NCBI GenBank assembly: GCA_965284365.1
Contig: OZ260079.1
Coordinates: 1,736,001 to 1,800,000 of the forward strand
Length of the DNA: 64,000 nt
DNA from: Phragmitibacter sp965284365
Lineage (GTDB): Bacteria > Verrucomicrobiota > Verrucomicrobiia > Verrucomicrobiales > Verrucomicrobiaceae
Direction: 5' to 3'
Shown here one piece after another: positions 35,332-44,264 of the stretch; position 1 is the first letter of the stretch; each line of letters starts with the position of its first letter. Both the position numbers and the translations under genes were made by a program. The notes under the pieces were generated by a model that was given only the letters and a program-made list of their open reading frames with translations, was not told the origin of the DNA and did no database searches.

Positions 35332-36918
35332 ATGGAACTCTTCAAGACACTTCTCGAACAGCAGCCGCTGATGGCGCTCTTCCTGACGATCGCCCTCGGC
35401 TATCTCGTTGGGGAGATCAACATCAAGGGTTTTTCTCTCGGCGTAGGAGCGGTGCTATTCGTCGGGCTCGGCATGGGTTGGTTGGTGCCAAAGGCGATGC
35501 CGGCACCAATGATCGGTACGCTGGGACTCGCGCTCTTTCTCTACGGCGTGGGCGTGCAATACGGAAAGCAGTTCTTTACAGGACTGACCAGCCGCGCTGG
35601 CCTCCGGGCGAACCTGCTGGCATTGACCGGCGTGCTGACCGCAGGTGCGGTATGCCTCCTTTTCGTCAAACTGCTGGATCTTAAACTTGGCTATGCGCTC
35701 GGGTTGTTCGCCGGATCGGGAACCAGCACAGCTGCTCTTCAGGCGGCGATTGCGACGCTCGGCAACGACGACCCCGCAATCGGCTACTCAGTTACCTATC
35801 CCTTCGGCGTGGCTGGGCCTATCCTGCTTCTTTATATCGCCTTCGCGGTCCTGAAGCCGAAGATCCAAGTACCCAAGAGCATTGGTATCGAGCTCCTCGA
35901 AATCACCGTCCGCAATCCGGAGATATACGGCAAGTCGCTTGGCGAACTCACCACGGCACTGCCGACCGGAGTGCAGATCGTGGCGCTGCGCCGGGAAGGC
36001 CGCAACGAGCCAGCTTCACCCCATATCGTCATCGCTGACAATGACGTGCTGCTTGCGAGCGGTCCTTCCAAAGAAGCGCTGGCGCAGGCGGGTACGCTTC
36101 TGGGCGAAGCCACCAGCAGCGCCATCCTGACAGACCGTCGTGACCTCGACTACCTGCGAGTGTTTGCCTCCCGCCCGACTGTAGTGGGCAGAGCCTTGGC
36201 CGATTTGCAGTTGCCTGGGGAAAAGGCATCCATTCTCGTTCACGTCCGCCGCGGAGATACAGATATTCTGCCCCACCCGGACCTCGTGCTTGAGTACGGC
36301 GACCGCATTGGCGTGCTTACTCATCGCGATGATTTCGCGGCCATGCGCAAACATTTCGGGGACTCGATCAAGGGCACGGCGGAGTTCAGTTACATTTCCA
36401 TCGGCATCGGGATGGCGCTCGGCTTTCTGCTCGGAGCTATCCAGTTTCCGCTACCCACCGTTGGCAAGATTTCGTTGGGTTTGTCTGGGATTTTGATCAT
36501 GGCTCTTGTCCTCGGAAAATTGCGCCGCACCGGTGGCATGAACTGGACGCTTCCGCTCTCCGCCAACCTCGTAATTCGGAACCTTGGCCTCACTCTGTTT
36601 CTGGCCCAGGTCGGGATGGCCTCAGGGCCAAAGTTCGCCGCGACGGTCACTGAGTCCGGGTTTGTGATGCTGGGATTGGGTGCGGTCGTCCTGCTCGCCC
36701 TTGCCGTGCCAATTCTTATTCTCGGCCTGCTCGTCTTCCGAATGCCATTTGACGAGGTGGCGGGCATCGTCGCGGGAGCTTGCGGCAATCCCGCAATTCT
36801 CGCCTACTCAAACAAGCTCACGCCGACGGAGCAGCCGGACATCGGTTACGCGATGATTTTTCCGGGCATGACCATCGTGAAGATTCTGTTTGTCGACATC
36901 GCGCCCGCTTTCTTTTAA
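35332..36918 (+). CDS. AspT/YidE-type transporter with RCK_C domains
   Basis: 528 aa. Two hydrophobic blocks of about five helices each (residues ~12-185 and ~355-525) flank a soluble middle region (~190-345) with two RCK_C/TrkA-C-like units (LLEITVRNPEIYGKSLGEL...IVALRREG and VFASRPTVVGRALADLQLPG...DRIGVLTHRDD). Both membrane halves carry the duplicated motif: AGSGTSTAALQAAI in the first and GACGNPAILAYSNK in the second. This is the aspartate:alanine exchanger architecture; the E. coli relatives YidE and YbjL have the same layout. Inner membrane; substrate uncertain, dicarboxylate or amino-acid exchange is likely. Confidence 0.88.
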   Translation: MELFKTLLEQQPLMALFLTIALGYLVGEINIKGFSLGVGAVLFVGLGMGWLVPKAMPAPMIGTLGLALFLYGVGVQYGKQFFTGLTSRAGLRANLLALTGVLTAGAVCLLFVKLLDLKLGYALGLFAGSGTSTAALQAAIATLGNDDPAIGYSVTYPFGVAGPILLLYIAFAVLKPKIQVPKSIGIELLEITVRNPEIYGKSLGELTTALPTGVQIVALRREGRNEPASPHIVIADNDVLLASGPSKEALAQAGTLLGEATSSAILTDRRDLDYLRVFASRPTVVGRALADLQLPGEKASILVHVRRGDTDILPHPDLVLEYGDRIGVLTHRDDFAAMRKHFGDSIKGTAEFSYISIGIGMALGFLLGAIQFPLPTVGKISLGLSGILIMALVLGKLRRTGGMNWTLPLSANLVIRNLGLTLFLAQVGMASGPKFAATVTESGFVMLGLGAVVLLALAVPILILGLLVFRMPFDEVAGIVAGACGNPAILAYSNKLTPTEQPDIGYAMIFPGMTIVKILFVDIAPAFF

Positions 36919-37015
36919 GTCGGCCTTCAGGGAATGGCGATTAAGGCGAGAGCTGTTTGCGAAGCACTTTCCCCAGAGGGTTGCTGTCTCTCGCACCTTA
37001 CCGTAAGATGCGCGG

Positions 37016-38203
37016 ATGGACCCGGCCATTGCACCCCCCCCGAGCCTCAAGGCCTACTCCGAGCTGCTGTTAGGCGATTTCGAGGAATCGAAGGTCGCCG
37101 CCATGGCTCGCCGCGCCCGCGCGGAAGTGGGGGGCAAAGCTGACCTGGCCTTCCTCTTCGTTTCGCGCGAATGGCAGGACAATCTGGCGGACCTTGTGGA
37201 GCTGATTCAGATCCATGGGCATTGCCCGCGTGTCGTCGGTTGCTCTGCGGGCGGCATCATTGGCATAGGCCGGGAAGAGGAAGACGCCTTGGGCTGTTCG
37301 CTGCTCTTTTTGAGTCTGCCTGACGTGGAGATCTTCACCGGCGATATGCCAGCCGGGGATGGCACGCTTTGGCAGAGCGTGCGCCAGTGGAACACCGAAG
37401 GCTGCGCCGGTTGGATCTTGCTGGGCAACCCCTTGCACCTCGGTGAAGAGTGGCTGGAGCGGTGGAACAGCACCGTGAACAATGCGCAAACCTATGGCGG
37501 TCTCGCCAGCGGCGGTTTGCGCGCCACGGACTTGTTTGTCTTCGATCAGCACGGCCGCAAAAACTCCGCTGCCATCGCCATCGGTTTTCGCGGCGACATC
37601 AAGCTCAGCGGTCTGGTCAGCCAGGGCTGCCGCCCCATTGGCGAACCCCTCACCATCACCAAGGCGGATCACAATCTCATTCTCCAGCTTGCTTCTCAAA
37701 ACGCCTATCATCAGCTGCAGGCCGCCTTTCAAAGCATTCCCGAGCCACAGCGCGATGGCGCTCAGGGCAACATCCTGGTCGGCCTCGCCATGAGCGAATA
37801 CGTGGACGAGTACCAGACCGGTGACTTCCTCGTTCGCTCCATCCTCGGCGGCGATCCTAACAAAGGCGCGCTGGCAGTCGGCGCTCTCCCGCGCGTAGGG
37901 CAGACCTTGCAATTCCAACTGCGTGACCGTCAGGCTGCTGAGGAAGATTTGCGCACCATCCTGGAGCAGAAAAAAGGGCAGATTATCGGCGGTCCAGCCG
38001 CCAGTCTTTTGTTCTCCTGCGGCGGCCGCGGCGAGCAGCTCTTTGGCCGTGCGCATCATGATGCGGGGATGTTTGAGGGGGCCTTTGGCTCCCTCCCTAT
38101 GGCCGGATTTTTTTGCAATGGAGAGATCGGCACCGTTGGAGACAGAGCCTATCTCCATGGCTTCACCGCCAGCGGCGTCTTTTTCTCCAGCGCCACTCCC
38201 TAA
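37016..38203 (+). CDS. FIST N/C sensory-domain protein
   Basis: 395 aa, cytoplasmic. FIST N-terminal region with DLAFLFVSREWQDNLADL and RVVGCSAGGIIGIGRE; FIST C-terminal region with NILVGLAMSEYVDEYQTGDFLVRSILGGDP (shown here as adjoining motifs), then SLLFSCGGRGEQLFG and MAGFFCNGEIGTVGDRAYLHGFTAS. FIST proteins bind small ligands, probably amino acids, and are normally attached to signalling outputs; none is fused here. It converges with the TSUP gene (23 bp apart). Confidence 0.88.
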   Translation: MDPAIAPPPSLKAYSELLLGDFEESKVAAMARRARAEVGGKADLAFLFVSREWQDNLADLVELIQIHGHCPRVVGCSAGGIIGIGREEEDALGCSLLFLSLPDVEIFTGDMPAGDGTLWQSVRQWNTEGCAGWILLGNPLHLGEEWLERWNSTVNNAQTYGGLASGGLRATDLFVFDQHGRKNSAAIAIGFRGDIKLSGLVSQGCRPIGEPLTITKADHNLILQLASQNAYHQLQAAFQSIPEPQRDGAQGNILVGLAMSEYVDEYQTGDFLVRSILGGDPNKGALAVGALPRVGQTLQFQLRDRQAAEEDLRTILEQKKGQIIGGPAASLLFSCGGRGEQLFGRAHHDAGMFEGAFGSLPMAGFFCNGEIGTVGDRAYLHGFTASGVFFSSATP

Positions 38204-38226
38204 GCTGCGCTGCCGCCCCAGACAGA

Positions 38227-38592
38227 TCAGCCCTTCTGGAACAGCATTCTTATTCCCATCAGGACGAGCACCACGCCAAAGACACGCGTCAGCGTCTGAT
38301 TGCTCAAGGCCTTCAGCCAATCCGCCGCAAACCACGCGGTCAGCGTCGCCGCGATCGCGGTAAAGATCGCGACTTTCCAGTCGCCGAACCCGTTGCTTTG
38401 ATTCTTGATGGAAGCCGCGATGGCCGTCGGCACGATCACCAGCAATGATGTCGCCACCGCAGTCTTCTGGCTCAAACCCAGCAGCAGCACGAAGGCTGGA
38501 ACCATCACCACTCCTCCGCCCACCCCACACAGCGCCGCCACAACTCCGCTGAGGAGCCCAATGGCGATGGAGAGAACGATCTGGGTGGTCAT
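38227..38592 (-). CDS. Short TauE/SafE (TSUP) membrane protein
   Basis: 121 aa with four hydrophobic segments. The family motif GLLSGVVAALCGVGGGVVMVP (first half of TSUP repeat) is at the N-terminus, followed by KTAVATSLLVIVPTAIAAS. At half the length of standard TSUP transporters it corresponds to one repeat, and would have to dimerise; such half-size members exist in databases. Probable anion/sulfite export. It lies 26 bp downstream of holA and may be co-transcribed with it. Confidence 0.82.
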   Translation of the reverse strand: MTTQIVLSIAIGLLSGVVAALCGVGGGVVMVPAFVLLLGLSQKTAVATSLLVIVPTAIAASIKNQSNGFGDWKVAIFTAIAATLTAWFAADWLKALSNQTLTRVFGVVLVLMGIRMLFQKG

Positions 38593-38618
38593 AAGACTTT
38601 GTTGGGTTGCTTCGGGCT

Positions 38619-39797
38619 TCAGGCGCGGGAGTAAGCGCCGGCCACTCGTGCTGCCGTGCTGGCAGGCTGGGCCAAGGGTGAGCGTGTCAGGATCTTTACC
38701 AACAAACGCTCGAGTACCAACTGCGGCTCGATGCTCGATGTCACCAGTTTAAGATTCGCTTCAAAGCACGCCTGTAACGCCTCGCGGAGCTCATCCAGGC
38801 TGAACCGTTGCGCCTCTCCTATCGCCAGGAAAATGGGATAAACGTTCAAGCCCGTCCCATCCTTCTTGCGCGGCAGATGCTCGATCTCCGCCGCAGGCAA
38901 GCGTTCCAGCGCGCCAGCAAAAGCGCCATAGTTACCCCGAGGCAGCTTCGTATGCCGGCCCATCAGATCAGCCGCCAGCAGGAGATTCCTCACGCGCGGC
39001 ACAATCGCAGCCAGCAATATGCCCACGGCATTCTGACCTTGGTAAATCAAAGTCCTTACGAGTTCCAAAGAGCGCCGCAAATCACGCCGACCAATGGCAT
39101 TGCCGATCTCAAACACCACACCCGCGCGATTCAGCGGCACCAGTAGTCGCACGATCTCCGCCGTTACTCTTCCGCCTTCACCCACATACAGACTTAGCTT
39201 TTCCACTTCACTGTCGAGCTGTCGCGTGTCTTCACCGGCCAGATGCACCAGCGTCTCCAGCGCCTCATTGTCAAAGCTCAGTCCCAACGCCCGAGCCCGC
39301 CTCTCGACTTGCGGGATGATCTCACCCTCCCAACCAGATTTGCTGGTGTCAGGCTTTTCAAACGTCTGCACATCCGCCAGCTTGATCAGCCGTTTGTAAG
39401 CCGTGCGGCGCTTGTCCGCCGCTGTCGCACTGATGATGAATTTGATCTCCGGCGGCAGCTTCTCCAGGTAGTCGAGGATCATCTCCATCCCTTCCACCGC
39501 AGCATTGGTGCGGCCCACCACACTATCCGCCAGGAAGTTCGCGTTCTTGAGCCACACCAGCTTCCCACCGCCGAAAAATGGCAGAGTTTGCAGCGCATCC
39601 ATCGTGGATCGCACGATTTGGGAACAATGCTCGGCGCTCTCCGCAGTTCCTTCGATCACGTCCGGCCCAAAGCCGGAGGTATCCTCAGGCGCCATCTCCC
39701 GACTCAGCTTCAGCGCCGCCTCCTTCACACGCAGTTCATCGTTGCCGAGCACGGCGACGATGTTGCTGGAGGCGGCAGTTTTCCGTGGCGCGGGCAT
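38619..39797 (-). CDS. holA: DNA polymerase III subunit delta
   Basis: 392 aa from the ATG at 39797; the frame has 9 more codons but MPAPRKTAASSNIVAVLGND gives the usual N-terminus. Features of the clamp-loader delta subunit: LGNDELRVKEAALKLSREM, DALQTLPFFGGGKLVWLKNA, AEIVRLLVPLNRAGVVFEIG with FEIGNAIGRRDLRRSLELV, LIYQGQNAVGILLAAIVPRV, and LDELREALQACFEANLKLVTS. It opens the beta clamp during replication. No Walker motifs, as expected for delta. Core gene; anchors this part of the window as chromosomal. Confidence 0.87.
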   Translation of the reverse strand: MPAPRKTAASSNIVAVLGNDELRVKEAALKLSREMAPEDTSGFGPDVIEGTAESAEHCSQIVRSTMDALQTLPFFGGGKLVWLKNANFLADSVVGRTNAAVEGMEMILDYLEKLPPEIKFIISATAADKRRTAYKRLIKLADVQTFEKPDTSKSGWEGEIIPQVERRARALGLSFDNEALETLVHLAGEDTRQLDSEVEKLSLYVGEGGRVTAEIVRLLVPLNRAGVVFEIGNAIGRRDLRRSLELVRTLIYQGQNAVGILLAAIVPRVRNLLLAADLMGRHTKLPRGNYGAFAGALERLPAAEIEHLPRKKDGTGLNVYPIFLAIGEAQRFSLDELREALQACFEANLKLVTSSIEPQLVLERLLVKILTRSPLAQPASTAARVAGAYSRA

Positions 39798-39931
39798 AAA
39801 GAGAGATCCGTATGTCCATGCCAACCTTTTCGCCGTTGGTCAAGACACCTCACCCATGACTTTGGGCTTTTAGCCAATAACCAAAAAAGGTAGAATTCGT
39901 TCCGTATGTAAACCAGAGAGGCTTATTTGCT

Positions 39932-40411
39932 ATGTATCCGACTCTTCCCGATCTCCTCAGCCACGAACCCGTGGATTGGCAGGCGGTGTTAGACACCGTT
40001 CTTGAAGACTTTGACTGCACCACCGGTACCCTGCACCGATTGCATGAGGAATCCCAGATGCTGCACCTCGTGGCCCATCATGGCATACCGGAAAAACTGC
40101 TTCCCGTCGTGCGCATCATCGCCGTAGGCAAAGGCATCGCCGGAGTAGCCGCCTCGCGACTGGAGCCTGTCGAACTCTGTAACCTTCAAGCCGATCTCGG
40201 CGGCGTCGCCAAGGAAGGCGCCCGCCAGACCAATGTCCAGGGTTCCATCGCCGTTCCTGTCCTGGAGGGCGACGAACTCTGCGGCACTCTCGGCATCGGA
40301 ATGGGCATGCCCCACGAATTCTCCGACGAAGAAAAAGACCGCCTCATGGCTATCGCCACCGAAATGGCGCCGTTCCTTGCCGTCGTGCCCAGCTACAAAG
40401 TGGGTGGATAG
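39932..40411 (+). CDS. GAF domain protein
   Basis: 159 aa, essentially a single GAF domain: LDTVLEDFDCTTGTLHRLHE, LHLVAHHGIPEKLLPVVRII, VGKGIAGVAASRLEPVELCN, TNVQGSIAVPVLEGDELCGT and FSDEEKDRLMAIATEMAPFL. Soluble, no output domain and no signal peptide; a small-molecule or redox sensor, or an adaptor for another protein. It is divergent from holA and followed by a hairpin-rich intergenic element. Confidence 0.8.
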   Translation: MYPTLPDLLSHEPVDWQAVLDTVLEDFDCTTGTLHRLHEESQMLHLVAHHGIPEKLLPVVRIIAVGKGIAGVAASRLEPVELCNLQADLGGVAKEGARQTNVQGSIAVPVLEGDELCGTLGIGMGMPHEFSDEEKDRLMAIATEMAPFLAVVPSYKVGG

Positions 40412-40438
40412 TTCATATCAGAGACTTTGACCGTTCCC

Positions 40439-40523
40439 GAACCCCGGAGGGGTTCTCCGTGAATAGCCAGGGGTTTTAACCCCTGGACTCTGCATAAAGA
40501 GTATCTGAACCGCAGCGCGGTTC
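40439..40523. repeat. Triple-hairpin intergenic element
   Basis: Three perfect inverted repeats in a row: GAACCCC-GGA-GGGGTTC (40439-40455), CCAGGGGTT-TT-AACCCCTGG (40467-40486) and GAACCGC-AGC-GCGGTTC (40507-40523). The first and third are both followed by TCC (GGTTCTCC), as if one unit was duplicated. It lies between convergent genes, so it could stop transcription from both sides, but there is no T-run. Similar GC-rich hairpin elements are dispersed in PVC genomes. Confidence 0.6.
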
Positions 40524-40593
40524 TCCTATGCTCGCATCAGCTTGTTAGTCCCAACAAACCCCTTTTCCCGTTTACGTCGGTCGCAAACGCCCT

Positions 40594-41955
40594 CTAATCC
40601 TTCAACCCTTCCTGCAGCAGAAAATTCTCCACCCAGGTAATATCATAATTTCCCTGCTGGAAATCACTCGTCATCAGGATCTTGCTTTGCAGCGGGATCG
40701 TGGTCTTGATCCCCTGAATCATGAACTCGCTCAGCGCACGGCGCATGCGGCGAATCGCGCTGGCGCGGGTGGCGCTCGTCACGATCAGTTTCGCAATCAT
40801 GCTGTCATAATACGGTGGCACCGTATAACCGGAATACACATGCGTATCCACGCGCACACCACGGCCACCAGGCGCATACCAATGATGAATCTTCCCCGGG
40901 CAGGGGGCAAAATTGCGGAAGGGATCCTCCGCATTGATCCGGCACTCAATCGAGTGATGCCGCGGCTGACTCTTCAGAATGTGCTCTGAAAGCGGCAGGC
41001 CCGCCGCAATCTGAATCTGCTCCTTGATGAGGTCGCACCCATACACTTCTTCCGTGATGGGATGCTCCACCTGAATCCGGGTGTTCATCTCCATGAAGTA
41101 GAAATTCTTACCGTCGTTATCCAGAAGATATTCGATCGTTCCGCAGTTCTCATACCCGATCTCGCGGCAGAGCTTCACCGTCGCGTCACCCATGGCCTTG
41201 CGCATCTTGTCGGTCAGCTTGGGCGAGGGGCATTCCTCGATGATCTTCTGGTTCCGCCGCTGCATCGAGCAGTCACGTTCACCCAGATGGATCACGTTGC
41301 CATGACTGTCCGCCACGACTTGAAATTCGATGTGGTGGGGCTTCTCCACCAGCTTTTCCATGTAAACAGACCCATCGCCAAAGCACTTCAGCGCTTCCAG
41401 GCTCGCCTGCTGAAAGCTGGGGCGCAGGTTGGCTTCATTGTGCACCGGACGCATGCCGCGGCCACCGCCGCCGGCTGTCGCCTTGATCATCACGGGATAA
41501 CCGATTTCCCGCGCGATCTCCACCGCCGCATCCTCGTTCTCGATGATGCCGTCCGAACCGGGAGTGATGGGCACGCCCAGCCGTTTGGCAGTGGCGCGCG
41601 CCGTGTTTTTGTCACCCATCATCGTGATGACCTCAGCGGAGGGTCCGATGAACTTGATGCGGCAGCGGCTGCAAATCTCCGCGAACTCCGCTTTCTCACT
41701 CAGGAATCCGTAACCTGGGTGAATCGCATCCACATTGGCGATTTCCGCCGCAGCGATGATGCGGGGTATCTTCAGGTAGCTCTCCGAACTGGGGCCAGGC
41801 CCAATGCAGATGGCTTCATCCGCCAAATGCACGTGCATCGAGTCCACATCCGCTTCGGAGTAAACCGCCACGGTTTTGACATCGAGCTCCTTGCAGGCCC
41901 GGATCACCCGGAGAGCGATTTCACCACGGTTGGCGACGAGGACTTTGCGGAACAT
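40594..41955 (-). CDS. accC: Acetyl-CoA carboxylase, biotin carboxylase subunit
   Basis: 453 aa, full length. N-terminal MFRKVLVANRGEIALRVIRA, then IHPGYGFLSEKAEFAEIC, the ATP-grasp glycine-rich loop MIKATAGGGGRGMR, HIEFQVVADSHGNVIHLGER, catalytic EMNTRIQVEHPITEEV and HSIECRINAEDP. Carries out ATP-dependent carboxylation of biotin on AccB, the first half-reaction of malonyl-CoA formation. It is downstream of accB on the same strand (110 bp gap). Confidence 0.97.
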   Translation of the reverse strand: MFRKVLVANRGEIALRVIRACKELDVKTVAVYSEADVDSMHVHLADEAICIGPGPSSESYLKIPRIIAAAEIANVDAIHPGYGFLSEKAEFAEICSRCRIKFIGPSAEVITMMGDKNTARATAKRLGVPITPGSDGIIENEDAAVEIAREIGYPVMIKATAGGGGRGMRPVHNEANLRPSFQQASLEALKCFGDGSVYMEKLVEKPHHIEFQVVADSHGNVIHLGERDCSMQRRNQKIIEECPSPKLTDKMRKAMGDATVKLCREIGYENCGTIEYLLDNDGKNFYFMEMNTRIQVEHPITEEVYGCDLIKEQIQIAAGLPLSEHILKSQPRHHSIECRINAEDPFRNFAPCPGKIHHWYAPGGRGVRVDTHVYSGYTVPPYYDSMIAKLIVTSATRASAIRRMRRALSEFMIQGIKTTIPLQSKILMTSDFQQGNYDITWVENFLLQEGLKD

Positions 41956-42065
41956 GGGTGAGGGAGAGGCAGGAAAAATAAGAAGAGGATGGCAGCGCGC
42001 CGTGAACCAGGGAAGTGAGCGGGATGATGGGCCGGCACCAAATTTGCCGGCGGACTCCGGCTTGC

Positions 42066-42602
42066 TTACTTCAGTTCAAAGAGCGGTTGGCCGTATTGCA
42101 CAGGTTTGGAGTTCTCGACCAGGATGCGGGCAATAGTGCCCGACGTCTCGGCTTTGATCTCGTTCATCACCTTCATCGCTTCGATGATGCAGACCACGGT
42201 GTTTTCATCCACGTGATCTCCCACATTGACGAAGGACTTATCAGTTGGGGTAGGGGATCGGTAGAAAGTGCCTACCATGGGGGAGTTGATCGTCGGTCCG
42301 ATGGGAGTTTCGGGAGCGGCGGCCGCAGCGGGTGCAGCTGCTGGGGCAGGCGCCGCGGCTGCTGGTCCTGCCAATGGAGCCGCGGGGGGGGCGGAATAAA
42401 CAGCCGCCGGAGCGGATTGCATCGGGATCGCCGCCAGAATCGCTTTCGCGGCTTCTATGTCGGCGCCACGACGAAGTTTGATTTTGAAAGAACCATGCTC
42501 CAGATGGAAAAATGAGAGGTCATTCTTGCTCATCAAGTCCACGATCTGACGGATTTCCTTCAGATCCAGACCCTCGGCATTTGGGGAAGTATTATCGTCC
42601 AT
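42066..42602 (-). CDS. accB: Acetyl-CoA carboxylase biotin carboxyl carrier protein
   Basis: 178 aa from the ATG at 42602 (MDDNTSPNAEGLDLKEIRQI); the upstream extension to 42650 is not conserved-looking. N-terminal domain contains DLMSKNDLSFFHLEHGSFKI, the linker is Ala/Pro-rich (AAAPAPAAAPAAA), and the C-terminal biotinyl domain has SPMVGTFYRSP and the biotinylation motif EAMKVMNEI. The ligase for this lysine is the BirA-type gene at 54769. Usual accB-accC order. Confidence 0.96.
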   Translation of the reverse strand: MDDNTSPNAEGLDLKEIRQIVDLMSKNDLSFFHLEHGSFKIKLRRGADIEAAKAILAAIPMQSAPAAVYSAPPAAPLAGPAAAAPAPAAAPAAAAAPETPIGPTINSPMVGTFYRSPTPTDKSFVNVGDHVDENTVVCIIEAMKVMNEIKAETSGTIARILVENSKPVQYGQPLFELK

Positions 42603-42681
42603 TTCGGTGGTGTTGGTAACGACAAGAAACGAGAATCTCCCCCTTGGCAAGGGCTAAGTCACCCCTCCCCCCAACACCCCT

Positions 42682-43845
42682 CTACGCCACCTCTTCGATC
42701 TGAGCGCAGACACGGTCGATTTCCGCCTCCGTATTGTACAAATGTGGGCTAAATCGCAGTCGGCCAATTCCTTCCCGGTCATGCCGGAAAGAGACGACCG
42801 TCCCCAACGAGGTGAGGTGTTCAAACACCTTATCCAGCGGCGCACCACTCTTGCGTGTCAGCGTCGTGATCCCCGAGGCCATGGCACCCTCACGGATTCC
42901 CGCTACCTCGAAACCTTGAGCTTCCAGTTGGGGGATGAGTCGTGCCTTCAGCCGCAGCAGATGCTCGCTGATCTCCTGCACTCCCACTTCCAGGATCAGA
43001 TCCATCGCGGCGCGCATGCCGTAAATCCCCACCGCATTCAGCACCCCCGGCTCATAGCGCCGCCCGCCGGACTCGAACTGCACCTCATCCTGCGTGATGA
43101 AATTCGGCGAGCGCACATTCCACGCTCCCAGCAGTGAAGGCCGCAGCAGATCCTGCAATTCTTCCCGCACATAGAGAATACCTGCCGCCATGGGCCCCAG
43201 CATCCACTTGTGTGCGTCGGAGCTCAGAAAATCCACATACTCCACCGGCGTATCAAAGGCCCCCACCGTCTGGATGCCGTCCACGCAAAAGTAGATCCCC
43301 TTTTCCCGCAGCATTTTGCCGATCGCCGGAATGTCGATGCGCGTGCCTGTCAGGAAGTGCGCGGAGGCCAGCGCCACCATTTTGGTCTTCGAAGTCAGCG
43401 CACGCTCCACCAGCTCCAGCGTGATATCCCCCGGCTTCTCTGGCTCCAGGAGCACGAGCTTCACACCCTTCCGTTGCTGATCCATCCACGGATAGACATT
43501 TGCCGGGTAGTCATCCTGATAGCAGACCACTTCGTCCCCGGCCTGCCAGGGGAAACCATTCGCCACCACACTCAAGCCTAGAGACGTCGGACCGATCAGC
43601 GCGATCTCCTGCGCCTTCGCGCCGATCAGCTTCGCCGCCACCGCGCGCGTCTCCGTCAGGTGCCGCCACACATCGCCGCTCTCCTGGTGCTCCACACAGC
43701 ACATCTCCAGGTAGCTCTGCATGGCCACCGCTGCCCGCTTTGGCAGAATGCACACCGCCGCATGCGCCATGAAAATATGATCCTTAGCTACCGGGAATTC
43801 CTGCACCCGGAGCGCCTCGTCGTTTAGCAATTCACTTAACTTCAT
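42682..43845 (-). CDS. Class V aminotransferase-fold PLP enzyme
   Basis: 387 aa. Features: IFMAHAAVCILPKRAAVAM near the N-terminus, GPTSLGLSVVANGF (cofactor phosphate region), DDYPANVYPWMDQQRKGVKL, FCVDGIQTVGAFDTPVEYVD and the PLP lysine in LSSDAHKWMLGPMAAGILYV, ending with FRHDREGIGRLRFSPHLYN. This is the selenocysteine lyase/cysteine desulfurase/isopenicillin-N-epimerase group; no catalytic Cys in the expected desulfurase loop is obvious, so the precise substrate is open. Overlaps the zinc-ribbon gene upstream by 14 bp. Confidence 0.85.
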   Translation of the reverse strand: MKLSELLNDEALRVQEFPVAKDHIFMAHAAVCILPKRAAVAMQSYLEMCCVEHQESGDVWRHLTETRAVAAKLIGAKAQEIALIGPTSLGLSVVANGFPWQAGDEVVCYQDDYPANVYPWMDQQRKGVKLVLLEPEKPGDITLELVERALTSKTKMVALASAHFLTGTRIDIPAIGKMLREKGIYFCVDGIQTVGAFDTPVEYVDFLSSDAHKWMLGPMAAGILYVREELQDLLRPSLLGAWNVRSPNFITQDEVQFESGGRRYEPGVLNAVGIYGMRAAMDLILEVGVQEISEHLLRLKARLIPQLEAQGFEVAGIREGAMASGITTLTRKSGAPLDKVFEHLTSLGTVVSFRHDREGIGRLRFSPHLYNTEAEIDRVCAQIEEVA

Positions 43846-44206
43846 CTCGCTTCGCCTTCTGGTCGTTCTCCCGTTCCTTCACCTTCGTTTTGTCTGTCAC
43901 TGCCTTCTTTGAGGACGTTTCGGTTTTCTTTTTGGACGCTTTCTCCTTTGTCACCGGCTGGCCGGATCCCGGCTTAAAATTCGGATCAGGAGTCCAATCC
44001 TCCGGCTTCGAGGTGGACTTGCTCCACCAGCCGCCGCCCTTGGCCAGCCACTTCTCCCGCCCTTGGGCATAACTTAGTCCGCGGTCGTCATCGTCCACGC
44101 CGAACTGAAACCCGCAGCTCGGGCAGATTTCATAAGACCCTCCGCCCGACGGCGCCTTGGGCGCCTCGGAAAGCTTGGGATATCCGCAGACAGGGCAGGT
44201 GTGCAT
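43832..44206 (-). CDS. Small zinc-ribbon protein
   Basis: 124 aa. Two CxxC pairs (CPVCGY at the N-terminus and CPSCGFQFG about 25 residues later) form a zinc ribbon, followed by DDDDRGLSYAQGREKWLAKG and a highly charged Lys/Glu/Thr-rich tail after residue 85 that is probably disordered. Family function unknown to me; similar small ribbon proteins occur in many bacteria. The 3' end overlaps the PLP enzyme start, so the two are probably translated together. Confidence 0.7.
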   Translation of the reverse strand: MHTCPVCGYPKLSEAPKAPSGGGSYEICPSCGFQFGVDDDDRGLSYAQGREKWLAKGGGWWSKSTSKPEDWTPDPNFKPGSGQPVTKEKASKKKTETSSKKAVTDKTKVKERENDQKAKRDEVK

Positions 44207-44264
44207 GGCTGAGTAAATTAGGAAAGGAATGAAAGGGAAGGGGAGAGGATCGAATTCGCTCGCC

